Shown one piece after another: positions 1 to 5,515 of a DNA stretch of 5,644 nt. Within the stretch, counting starts at the first letter, position 1, and each line of letters starts with the position of its first letter. The notes under the pieces are model-generated. The model was not told where the DNA came from, searched no databases, and saw only the letters and a program-made list of their open reading frames with translations. Both the position numbers and the translations under genes were made by a program. Origin of the DNA: Candidatus Woesearchaeota archaeon (lineage in GTDB: Archaea; Nanoarchaeota; Nanoarchaeia; Woesearchaeales; CALCXY01); the NCBI GenBank assembly GCA_030751555.1, contig JASMFX010000117.1:1-5644 (forward strand), read 5' to 3'.

Positions 1-2
1 CA

Positions 3-107
3 TTCACCAACATCAAAGACTTCATACAACACTACAACAACAAAAGACCCCACATGAGCCTACACTACAAAACACCACAAGAAGTATGGAACGAATTCGT
101 TAACTAG
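3..107 (+). CDS. IS481/IS3-type DDE transposase, C-terminal 34 residues (5' partial)
   Basis: The frame starting at position 3 is open from the window edge to a TAG at 105-107 and encodes 34 residues. It contains HYNNKRPHMSL, then KTPQEVW. This is the hallmark end of the rve/DDE integrase core of IS481, IS3 and related transposases (pattern YN..RPH.SL...TP.E). That region follows the catalytic glutamate, which must lie upstream outside the window. The protein would bind the element's ends and catalyse cut or copy transposition. The family assignment between IS481 and IS3 rests mainly on the TGT-type end and the lack of any second reading frame here. Nothing in this short stretch shows damage, so the element may be intact or may be a remnant. 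Confidence 0.8.
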   Translation, partial: FTNIKDFIQHYNNKRPHMSLHYKTPQEVWNEFVN

Positions 108-130
108 TTTCGTGTCGTTAACCAGTTTCG
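98..130 (+). repeat. Two direct sub-repeats in the IS end
   Basis: CGTTAACTAGTTTCG (98-112) and CGTTAACCAGTTTCG (116-130) match at 14 of 15 positions and start 18 bases apart. The first copy contains the transposase stop codon, so the coding region runs into the terminal repeat. The spacing, under two helical turns, would suit two transposase binding sites; that function is inferred. Confidence 0.7.
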
Positions 131-162
131 GGATAACAGAACCTTCTATTCGTAGGACAACA

Positions 163-170
163 TTTAAATA
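163..170 (+). promoter_or_regulatory. TATA box of the mtaB gene
   Basis: TTTAAATA is centred about 26-27 bases before the ATG at 193, the archaeal TATA-to-start distance. There is no Shine-Dalgarno sequence between them, so the transcript is probably leaderless or nearly so. The box lies only about 25 bases downstream of the insertion-sequence end, so the insertion left the core promoter intact. A run of six T at 181-186 lies between box and start. Confidence 0.75.
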
Positions 171-192
171 GAATCCTCTGTTTTTTGTAACC

Positions 193-1494
193 ATGGCAAA
201 GGTGGTTATGAAAACTTATGGTTGCAGCAATAATGTTGCAGAATCCGAGATGATGATGGGCATGCTGAATAGCTCAGGCCATGCTGTTAAGGAAAGCTCT
301 GAGTATAAGAAAGCAGATGTTGTTGTTTTTAACATGTGCTCTGTCAAAGGGCCATCTGTTCAGCATTGCATGAATGAGATCAGGAAGATTAAGAAAGAAA
401 ATCCAAAGAAAAAGGTTGTTGTTACTGGATGCGTTCCTAGACAACTCATTCCTGAGCTTAGAGAGATTGATGAGACTGTTAGCATTGCTAATACACATCA
501 CATAGAAAAGATAAATCATGTGGTTGAAAGCAGTTTGAATATGAAGCCGAGTGAATACAAACATCATGCCAAGCCTATCAAACTCAATTTTCCCAGACTC
601 AGAAAGAATAAGATCATAAGCATTGTCCCTATCCTGCAAGGGTGTAATGATTTTTGTACCTATTGCTCTACAAAATTGGTCAAGGGTAACACGTTTTCCT
701 ATCCAGAAGCAAAGATCATTGAGGAAGTCAAGGTTAGTTTAGCAGATGGCTGCAAAGAGGTTTGGCTTACCAGCCAGGACAATGGTGCCTACATGACAGA
801 TAAGCAAATTCTTGGACTACCAAAATTGGTAGATTCGATTGCATCACTAGATGGTGATTTTTTCATACGGATTGGGATGGCTAATCCCACCTATATCCTG
901 CAATGTCTGGATGAGTTTATTTCTGCATTGAAGCAGGAAAAGGTTTACAAGTTTGCACATATCCCTGTTCAATCCGGCAATAATGATGTTTTAAAGAATA
1001 TGAAAAGGAGATATACTGTTGAAGATTATAAGGAGATTGTAGGAAGGATCAAAAAAGAGATTCCCTGGATTACAATCGCCACTGATATCATTTGTGGATT
1101 TCCAGGGGAGAGTACAGAAGCTTTTGAAGATACCTTAAATCTCATCAGAGATACAGAACCAGATGTTGTAAACATATCGAGATTTCATGCTAGGCCAGGA
1201 ACTAAAGCAGCTAAGATGAAGCAGCTTTCGGGAGGGGTTATAAAAGAGAGATCTGGGAAGCTAACAACACTCTTTCACGAACTTGGACTTGAAAAAAACA
1301 GAAAGTGGATTGGGAAAGAATGCTATGTGCTTATTGATGAACATGGCAAGAAAGGGGATGATTCTATTGGGAGGACTTCATCATACAAGCAGGTGGTTAT
1401 TAAGAAAAAGTTAAAGCTGGGGAGTATTGTGAATGTTAAGATTACAAATGCAAAAACGCATTATCTTGAAGGTTGTTTGATTAGCAGTTACTAA
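193..1494 (+). CDS. mtaB: tRNA N6-threonylcarbamoyladenosine (t6A37) methylthiotransferase, archaeal/eukaryotic MtaB type
   Basis: This radical-SAM enzyme adds a methylthio group to C2 of t6A37, giving ms2t6A in tRNAs that read ANN codons, in the cytoplasm. All three family domains are visible. The N-terminal UPF0004 domain has its cluster cysteines at C11 (TYGC), C49 (NMCS) and C80 (VTGC). The radical-SAM core has C151, C155 and C158 in GCNDFCTYCSTK. A C-terminal TRAM domain (about 369-432) carries GRTSSYKQVV. The NMCSVKGPS and GCVPRQ motifs fit the CDKAL1/archaeal e-MtaB branch better than MiaB or RimO. At 433 residues it is full length. The start at 193 puts TYGC near the N-terminus, as expected, and sits 27 bases after a TATA box. 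M6 is a less likely alternative. The gene is monocistronic and overlaps the convergent DUF2203 gene by 4 bases. Confidence 0.94.
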   Translation: MAKVVMKTYGCSNNVAESEMMMGMLNSSGHAVKESSEYKKADVVVFNMCSVKGPSVQHCMNEIRKIKKENPKKKVVVTGCVPRQLIPELREIDETVSIANTHHIEKINHVVESSLNMKPSEYKHHAKPIKLNFPRLRKNKIISIVPILQGCNDFCTYCSTKLVKGNTFSYPEAKIIEEVKVSLADGCKEVWLTSQDNGAYMTDKQILGLPKLVDSIASLDGDFFIRIGMANPTYILQCLDEFISALKQEKVYKFAHIPVQSGNNDVLKNMKRRYTVEDYKEIVGRIKKEIPWITIATDIICGFPGESTEAFEDTLNLIRDTEPDVVNISRFHARPGTKAAKMKQLSGGVIKERSGKLTTLFHELGLEKNRKWIGKECYVLIDEHGKKGDDSIGRTSSYKQVVIKKKLKLGSIVNVKITNAKTHYLEGCLISSY

Positions 1495-1907
1495 TTTTCC
1501 TTTTTAATTTCGCCCAAGTCAATAATTTGCTGCCTACCCTCAAAACCTTCATCAATCTCATGCCAGAACTGAATTTTTTCTTCTCCAAATTGCCAGCAAA
1601 GAAAAATGTCTCTCCCTTCGAATTTTGTATAAAAATCCACGAGGCCTTTGTCCAGATCTTTTATCAAGATTCCCATCTTGTCAAATTTCTCTAGTTCACA
1701 GTAAAAATCATATGATAATTTGTGAAATTTTTTACTTAGCTGGGTATCCATTGACATGTAATCTTCATAGCTGGTCTTATCTGGATCAATGTAGACTTGA
1801 TTAATAAGATCTACGCCTGCTTGAAGCTGTTGCAGTTGGATAATGAGGGATTGAATTTTTGGGAGAAGTTTCTGGGCAGCTTCAATTGTGAAGTATTTGC
1901 GTTCCAT
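1491..1907 (-). CDS. DUF2203 family protein (function unknown)
   Basis: The 138-residue product has the layout of DUF2203 proteins. The N-terminus (YFTIEAAQKLLPKI, residues 5-18) begins a helical, probably coiled-coil segment to about residue 75. The signature C-terminal block follows: KDLDKGLVDFYTKFEGRD (83-100), then FLCWQFGEE (102-110), FWHEID (114-119) and GFEGRQ (121-126). The conserved C104, W105, W115, H116 and E117 are the obvious candidates for a binding or metal site, but no activity has been established for the family that I know of. It has no signal peptide or membrane segment. It is close to the family's usual length of about 120-140 residues. The start at 1907 lies 26 bases from a TATA box. 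It is convergent with mtaB (4-base overlap) and divergent from the UVR-motif gene. Confidence 0.87.
   Translation of the reverse strand: MERKYFTIEAAQKLLPKIQSLIIQLQQLQAGVDLINQVYIDPDKTSYEDYMSMDTQLSKKFHKLSYDFYCELEKFDKMGILIKDLDKGLVDFYTKFEGRDIFLCWQFGEEKIQFWHEIDEGFEGRQQIIDLGEIKKEN
1495..1507 (+). terminator. T-tract terminator after mtaB, inside the DUF2203 3' end
   Basis: Directly after the TAA of mtaB the plus strand reads TTTTCCTTTTTAA. Archaeal RNA polymerase commonly stops at such T-rich tracts without a hairpin. On the other strand the same bases encode the lysine- and glutamate-rich tail of the DUF2203 protein (KKEN), so a coding end doubles as a stop signal. Function is inferred from composition and position. 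Confidence 0.5.
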
Positions 1908-1928
1908 TATTCCAATATAAGAGGTTTG

Positions 1929-1937
1929 TATTTATAA
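1929..1937 (-). promoter_or_regulatory. TATA box of the DUF2203 gene
   Basis: On the minus strand this reads TTATAAATA, preceded by AAAAGCC as a possible BRE. It is centred about 26 bases before the ATG at 1907. No Shine-Dalgarno sequence is present between box and start, which supports a leaderless transcript. Confidence 0.75.
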
Positions 1938-1951
1938 GGCTTTTGGAGAAG

Positions 1952-1961
1952 ATTTAAAATA
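1952..1961 (+). promoter_or_regulatory. TATA box of the UVR-motif gene
   Basis: ATTTAAAATA is centred about 28 bases before the ATG at 1985 and is preceded by purine-rich GGAGAAG, a plausible BRE. Only 14 bases separate it from the opposing TATA box of the DUF2203 gene, so the two BRE regions share the same short stretch. Confidence 0.72.
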
Positions 1962-1984
1962 GAGAAAAGAAACCCCTTCACTCT

Positions 1985-3013
1985 ATGAGGGAAGAAGAGA
2001 GAATACTAAATGGGGCGATAGATCAGCTAGATGATGTTGATAATCTATGGATGCCAAGAAATCTTCGTCATAAACAGCTTATTACTCTTTCTGGGGATGA
2101 TGTTAATACTCTTTTGATGATATCAAGGAGTTTAGCTGACAGAGCAGGAAGATATTTCTTTCAAGTAGATAAGTATACTAACTGCATAGATGCAATGGAT
2201 CAGAGAAGAAAGATTCTTGTTGTGTTGAATAGTGAAATATTAGAAGAGGCTAATATGCAATCAACCTATGATCTTTCTCTGCCAATCCTCAATGCAGGAT
2301 TATCGTTAGCTGCAAGAAGAGAGGAAAATTATTCATGGGCATATAGTCTAGCTGGCAGTGCATTGGATAATCTTCCCAGTGGTTGGACAACACCAAGAGG
2401 AGAATCTGTTTTGGGTTATGGTGGGGATGAAGATACTGCAACAGGGGTGATGGATCATGGTATGAGTACGGGAAGCGAGTCACAAGGAGATGTGTTTGAG
2501 CCATTAAAAAATGAGTTAAGAGAGGTTCAGCTTTTCTGCGAGGATGATCTCGGTCCTGAGAGAGATGGCAATTTTTTACCTTACCGTGAGGGGCATCATA
2601 AAAGTTTAGATGCAACTATGAAAGAATTTATAAAACATGAAGATTATGAGAAAGCATGTCTTTTAAGAGACAGGATGATAGAGATTAAGGAACAAATGGA
2701 TAATGAGTTTGATGATCCTTATTATTCCTATGTTGGTTGGAGATTACTCTGCGAGTTTACACCTGCTGATAGATTCAGGGTTGAAAAGAAAAATCCTGAA
2801 TTGGGCGAACAACTTTCTATGTGGGATACTCTTGAAGATCATGAGGTATTGGATCTATCACTCGAAAGCGATAGAAGAACTTTTCATGTGCATCCCTCTG
2901 TTTTGAACGAGGTTCTTGGCCTTATCCATGATGAAAAATATGTTTTTAGATATGGAAGAGATCATTTTTATGGTCTTGAAACTCATGATTTTCATTTTAT
3001 GAAGGTAGATTAA
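1985..3013 (+). CDS. Unrecognised acidic protein with a UVR motif, 342 residues
   Basis: I do not recognise the family. The clearest element is a UVR-type helical hairpin at about residues 207-238, with the core HEDYEKACLLRDRM. It matches the pattern DYE.A..LRD.I seen in UvrB, UvrC, ClpC and McsA, where it mediates protein-protein contact. No helicase, GIY-YIG nuclease, zinc-finger or AAA+ motif is visible, so it is not a Uvr protein. The N-terminal part (about 1-130) looks helical. Residues 131-170 are rich in Gly, Ser, Thr and Asp and are probably a flexible linker. The C-terminal part (about 245-342) mixes predicted strands and helices and is rich in aromatics and His (HDFHFMK at the end). 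The protein is strongly acidic, soluble, and has no signal peptide. The start is supported by a TATA box 28 bases upstream. It is transcribed alone and ends at a hairpin terminator. Confidence 0.8.
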   Translation: MREEERILNGAIDQLDDVDNLWMPRNLRHKQLITLSGDDVNTLLMISRSLADRAGRYFFQVDKYTNCIDAMDQRRKILVVLNSEILEEANMQSTYDLSLPILNAGLSLAARREENYSWAYSLAGSALDNLPSGWTTPRGESVLGYGGDEDTATGVMDHGMSTGSESQGDVFEPLKNELREVQLFCEDDLGPERDGNFLPYREGHHKSLDATMKEFIKHEDYEKACLLRDRMIEIKEQMDNEFDDPYYSYVGWRLLCEFTPADRFRVEKKNPELGEQLSMWDTLEDHEVLDLSLESDRRTFHVHPSVLNEVLGLIHDEKYVFRYGRDHFYGLETHDFHFMKVD

Positions 3014-3040
3014 GCTTTAATAGGACTTCTGGGAGAGATG

Positions 3041-3081
3041 GATTGGTTCATAGTTGCCTCTGAACCAATTTTATTTTTTTT
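3041..3081 (+). terminator. Hairpin plus T-tract terminator of the UVR-motif gene
   Basis: ATTGGTTCA (3042-3050) pairs perfectly with TGAACCAAT (3061-3069), with a 10-base loop. The stem is followed at once by TTTATTTTTTTT, ending in eight T at 3074-3081. It begins about 28 bases after the stop at 3011-3013. The T-tract lies only on the plus-strand side, so it serves the plus-strand gene. Confidence 0.8.
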
Positions 3082-3114
3082 CATTGATATTTCCTAAACT
3101 TTCACTAAAAATAA

Positions 3115-4275
3115 TTAAATCTCAAAACCAGATTTTCTAACCAGATTTTTCATTTCATATCTATCTAGGACTTGTTTCTCGTAAAAATCCACTAATCGAT
3201 TATAACGTTTCCAACTTAGTATCCTATTTTCCTCAGGTATTTGTAATTTATCACAAGCCAGATCATACATTTTTACGAACAAACGAGGTCTGACTTTATG
3301 GATCCTCAGAATCTCTTCATACATCAATTTTTCAGTAAACCCACTAATATATAGAGTCTTGAAATGCACCCTCAATAAACCTACAGTCTCGTTGAATGGC
3401 AGAAATTTCTTGTTATCTGTTGAAATCATCAGATCCTGAGTAATTTTTCTCTCATCCAATAAACTTATTGCAATAATCACACACATATATAATCCTATGT
3501 GATAACAGTATCCTTTTTCCTTTCGGTATCTAGCTAAAAAGCTGATTATTCCATAATCTGATACTGATTTCAGATCTCTTTCAATTATTTCAAATAATAA
3601 TTTTCCGTCAAGGACCATAACTTCCCCAACATTATGTCGAAATTTAGATAGGCCTTCCGTTCTGCAATCGATAATAAACTGTTCAACAGTGTTTTCTGGA
3701 TTACAAAGAGCCATAATAGTCACTTCTTTAGCAATCTTGGGATTTTTTAAATCACTTGGCTTAATTCCAGGAGGCAAAATTTTTAACATCCATTTTTGGA
3801 TGCTATCCATTTCAAAAAAATGAAAAAATTCGTGAACTAATACAGTTCTCAAAACTGTCTCATAATCTTTTCCAGCTCTTTGGCCTCCTATCAAACCTAT
3901 CATAGTATCTATGTGAATAGACAGAGGGAAAAAGTCAGACAATGCTGTGCTGCTATCTGAAGAAAGAACTTGTCCTGAGTGCACGATCATAATATGAACC
4001 TTCTTTAAGCACTCGCATTTTTGTAGAAAGAAATCAGTCTGAAGTACATCTCTCATTATGGGCCAATAAAATTCAACAATATCGCTCTTAAATCCGATAA
4101 TATCTAGTTCAACCTTTTTGCTAAGAGTCTTCTCAATTTTTTCAAGTTCTTTCCGGTTAATATAAACCCTTACACTAACTTCATTATTTCCTATTCTCAC
4201 TTTCTCTTTTAGGATAGCACACTTTTTTCTAGCTAAAATTGTCCTCAATATTGGAATATGTTTCCAGAAAGGCAT
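3115..4275 (-). CDS. Putative gluzincin-type zinc metalloprotease, 386 residues
   Basis: This is probably a zinc-dependent peptidase. Residues 142-153 (LRTVLVHEFFHF) hold an HExxH motif: H148 and H152 as zinc ligands, E149 as catalytic base. About 55 residues later comes RTEGLSKF (205-212). Gluzincins of the MA clan and DUF2268-like proteases use an EGLAxY-type helix to supply the third ligand, which would be E207 here. A further segment, YCYHIGLYM (256-264), resembles the Y..G helix that follows the EGLA motif in those families. No exact family is recognised, and the substrate is unknown. There is no clear signal peptide; the only markedly hydrophobic stretch (about 263-274) is more likely the core helix than a membrane anchor, so it is probably intracellular. 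The start has a TATA box 27 bases upstream. It lies 67 bases downstream of taw1 on the same strand but has its own promoter. Confidence 0.75.
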   Translation of the reverse strand: MPFWKHIPILRTILARKKCAILKEKVRIGNNEVSVRVYINRKELEKIEKTLSKKVELDIIGFKSDIVEFYWPIMRDVLQTDFFLQKCECLKKVHIMIVHSGQVLSSDSSTALSDFFPLSIHIDTMIGLIGGQRAGKDYETVLRTVLVHEFFHFFEMDSIQKWMLKILPPGIKPSDLKNPKIAKEVTIMALCNPENTVEQFIIDCRTEGLSKFRHNVGEVMVLDGKLLFEIIERDLKSVSDYGIISFLARYRKEKGYCYHIGLYMCVIIAISLLDERKITQDLMISTDNKKFLPFNETVGLLRVHFKTLYISGFTEKLMYEEILRIHKVRPRLFVKMYDLACDKLQIPEENRILSWKRYNRLVDFYEKQVLDRYEMKNLVRKSGFEI

Positions 4276-4297
4276 ATTTAATAATATTTGAAGAAAC

Positions 4298-4307
4298 GTT
4301 TAAAAGC
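4298..4307 (-). promoter_or_regulatory. TATA box of the metalloprotease gene
   Basis: On the minus strand this reads GCTTTTAAAC, preceded by AGAAAA as a likely BRE. It is centred 27 bases before the ATG at 4275. It falls in the 67-base gap after taw1, so the metalloprotease need not depend on read-through from taw1. No Shine-Dalgarno sequence is seen. Confidence 0.75.
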
Positions 4308-4342
4308 TTTTCTACTAAGGGATAGTCAATTACTGTTTTGCC

Positions 4343-5401
4343 CTAAAACCGAAACCTTTGCCACTTTGCAGGTGTGGGTTTTGAATAATCCATTGCAGAA
4401 AAGTTTGTTTTTGTGTTTACAAGTGTGTTGTATTTTGGAAAATCAATCCATGTGTGCCAGTGGCCACGAATTTTGAATTTTTTCTTTGCGATCATAACTA
4501 CCCTTGATGGGATGTGCTCTGAAACAATCTCATAGTCAGGAAGGTGGGAGATTAACTCTTTTGAGTAGGCAACTATGTCTTTATGGAATGGCATGTTTTT
4601 TTCCTCTAATCTTTTACGGGATGCTCCTACAAACATATATGCTTTTACCTCGATAAAGTCAGCGTCTCCTTTTTGGATGAGCTTTGCATATGCTTTCATA
4701 TCCTTGTCATTAACATCCTTGACCATTGTTAATCTAATAGTTGTTCTTTGCTGTTTTTTGGAAAGGTATTCTAAAGATTTTTGAAGTCTTTCCCAATAAT
4801 CATCAAATAATGGAAGATCAATTTTTTTGAGAAGCGCTTTGTTAGGAGCATCAAGGCTGATGTATAATTGGGTTACTGGTTCTAAGTCTCTAATTTGCTC
4901 AGGGTATTGTGCATTGGTAACTATGAAAGTTGAGATGCCTTGTTTATTGCATTGCTTTAGAAGTTCGTTGATCTTAGGGTAGAGTATGGGTTCGCCGGTT
5001 AATGATAATGCAATGTGCTTAACTGATTGTGATCCAAGATATGCTCCTTTGTTTCTTTTTTCATTGCCTTTAAAACCTATTAAGAGTTTGTGGTGGGCTT
5101 TCAGACTTTCTTCAAGGATAAATTCTGGTTGATCCTGGTTCCATCTCCAATCCTTTGAAACAGGAGATTTATAATCACGCCAGCAGAAACTGCATCTATT
5201 TGCACAGCTTATACTAGGACTCATTTGTAAACATTGGTTACTCATTATGCCATAAAATGTTAGCTTGTAGCAGCCTCCTTTGCCTCTTATCATGGATTTT
5301 GTCCAATGGCATGTTTTTACAGCACTGTGGCTACCAACAACCCTATATTGCTGCTTTTCAAGAGCGATTTTAGCTGATTCTGATAATTGATTGGATGCCA
5401 T
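4343..5401 (-). CDS. taw1: 4-demethylwyosine synthase (Taw1/TYW1, archaeal form)
   Basis: This enzyme condenses carbons from pyruvate with m1G37 of tRNA-Phe to build the tricyclic imG-14 base, the first committed step of archaeal wyosine synthesis after Trm5. Numbered from the start at 5401 (352 residues), it has three N-terminal cysteines at C31 (TCHW), C44 (GGCYK) and C57 (NQCLQM). Their 13-residue spacing is that of the second iron-sulfur cluster of the family. K46, two residues after C44, corresponds to the lysine proposed to bind pyruvate. The radical-SAM motif SCANRCSFCWRD supplies C66, C70 and C73, and LTGEP is the SAM-binding GGE-like motif. The C-terminal HTWIDFPKY is family-typical. 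It lacks the flavodoxin domain of eukaryotic TYW1, as in archaea. The frame stays open up to an ATG at 5479, but the family start and a TATA box 27 bases upstream favour 5401. Confidence 0.95.
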   Translation of the reverse strand: MASNQLSESAKIALEKQQYRVVGSHSAVKTCHWTKSMIRGKGGCYKLTFYGIMSNQCLQMSPSISCANRCSFCWRDYKSPVSKDWRWNQDQPEFILEESLKAHHKLLIGFKGNEKRNKGAYLGSQSVKHIALSLTGEPILYPKINELLKQCNKQGISTFIVTNAQYPEQIRDLEPVTQLYISLDAPNKALLKKIDLPLFDDYWERLQKSLEYLSKKQQRTTIRLTMVKDVNDKDMKAYAKLIQKGDADFIEVKAYMFVGASRKRLEEKNMPFHKDIVAYSKELISHLPDYEIVSEHIPSRVVMIAKKKFKIRGHWHTWIDFPKYNTLVNTKTNFSAMDYSKPTPAKWQRFRF

Positions 5402-5423
5402 GACATTTGTAGGTTTATTAATG

Positions 5424-5433
5424 CTTAAAAAGG
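5424..5433 (-). promoter_or_regulatory. TATA box of taw1
   Basis: On the minus strand this reads CCTTTTTAAG, centred about 27 bases before the ATG at 5401. This matches the box-to-start distance of the other four genes here and argues that 5401, not 5479, is the true start. The box is less canonical than the others because it ends in AAG rather than AAATA. Confidence 0.6.
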
Positions 5434-5515
5434 TTATGGGCATTAAGGAATTGTTTAAAATGAGTAATTTTTTACGCATTTCACATTTTTAGGTGTAAAT
5501 ATGGTATGTGAATAG

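Larger units (their letters stand above)
1..138 (+). mobile_element. Right end of an IS481-like insertion sequence (left part lies outside the window)
   Basis: The window opens inside an insertion sequence. It holds the C-terminal end of a DDE transposase (stop at 105-107) followed by about 30 bases of terminal sequence. I place the outer edge at about 138, because the reverse strand read from there begins TGTTATCCCGAAACTGG; starting with TGT is typical of IS481/IS3-type ends. Two near-identical 15-base direct repeats (98-112 and 116-130) lie just inside this edge and are probably transposase binding sub-sites. The left end is not visible, so neither the inverted partner nor a target duplication can be confirmed. 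The exact boundary is an inference. Confidence 0.7.

Noticed and set aside
98..130. Direct repeats considered as a CRISPR fragment
   Set aside because: There are only two copies, 15 bases long with a 3-base spacer, and they lie at the end of a transposase gene, which fits an IS terminus.
274..639. A 121-codon open frame on the minus strand within mtaB
   Set aside because: It lies wholly opposite the strongly supported methylthiotransferase gene, has no promoter of the type seen here, and its translation resembles no known family.
1491..1984. DUF2203 plus the divergent neighbour considered as a toxin-antitoxin or defence pair
   Set aside because: They are divergent rather than co-transcribed, neither carries a known toxin, antitoxin or effector motif, and DUF2203 proteins are widespread outside such systems.
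2289..2615. A 108-codon minus-strand frame opposite the UVR-motif gene
   Set aside because: The translation is rich in His, Pro and Leu, as expected from antisense of acidic codons. It has no suitable TATA box and no recognisable domain.
2603..2698. UVR motif taken as evidence for a UvrB or UvrC excision-repair protein
   Set aside because: There are no helicase motifs, no GIY-YIG nuclease and no helix-hairpin-helix region, and the protein is too short and acidic. Only the adaptor-like motif is shared.
2703..2906. A 67-codon plus-strand frame inside the UVR-motif gene
   Set aside because: It is out of frame within a longer gene that has a clear promoter and terminator, and it shows no start signal.
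4575..4784. A 69-codon plus-strand frame opposite taw1
   Set aside because: It is an antisense shadow of a conserved enzyme, with no independent support.
5434..5515. Search for an IS66 terminal inverted repeat between the transposase stop and the taw1 promoter
   Set aside because: No stretch clearly matched the GTAA-type IS66 ends or gave a supported boundary, so none is annotated.
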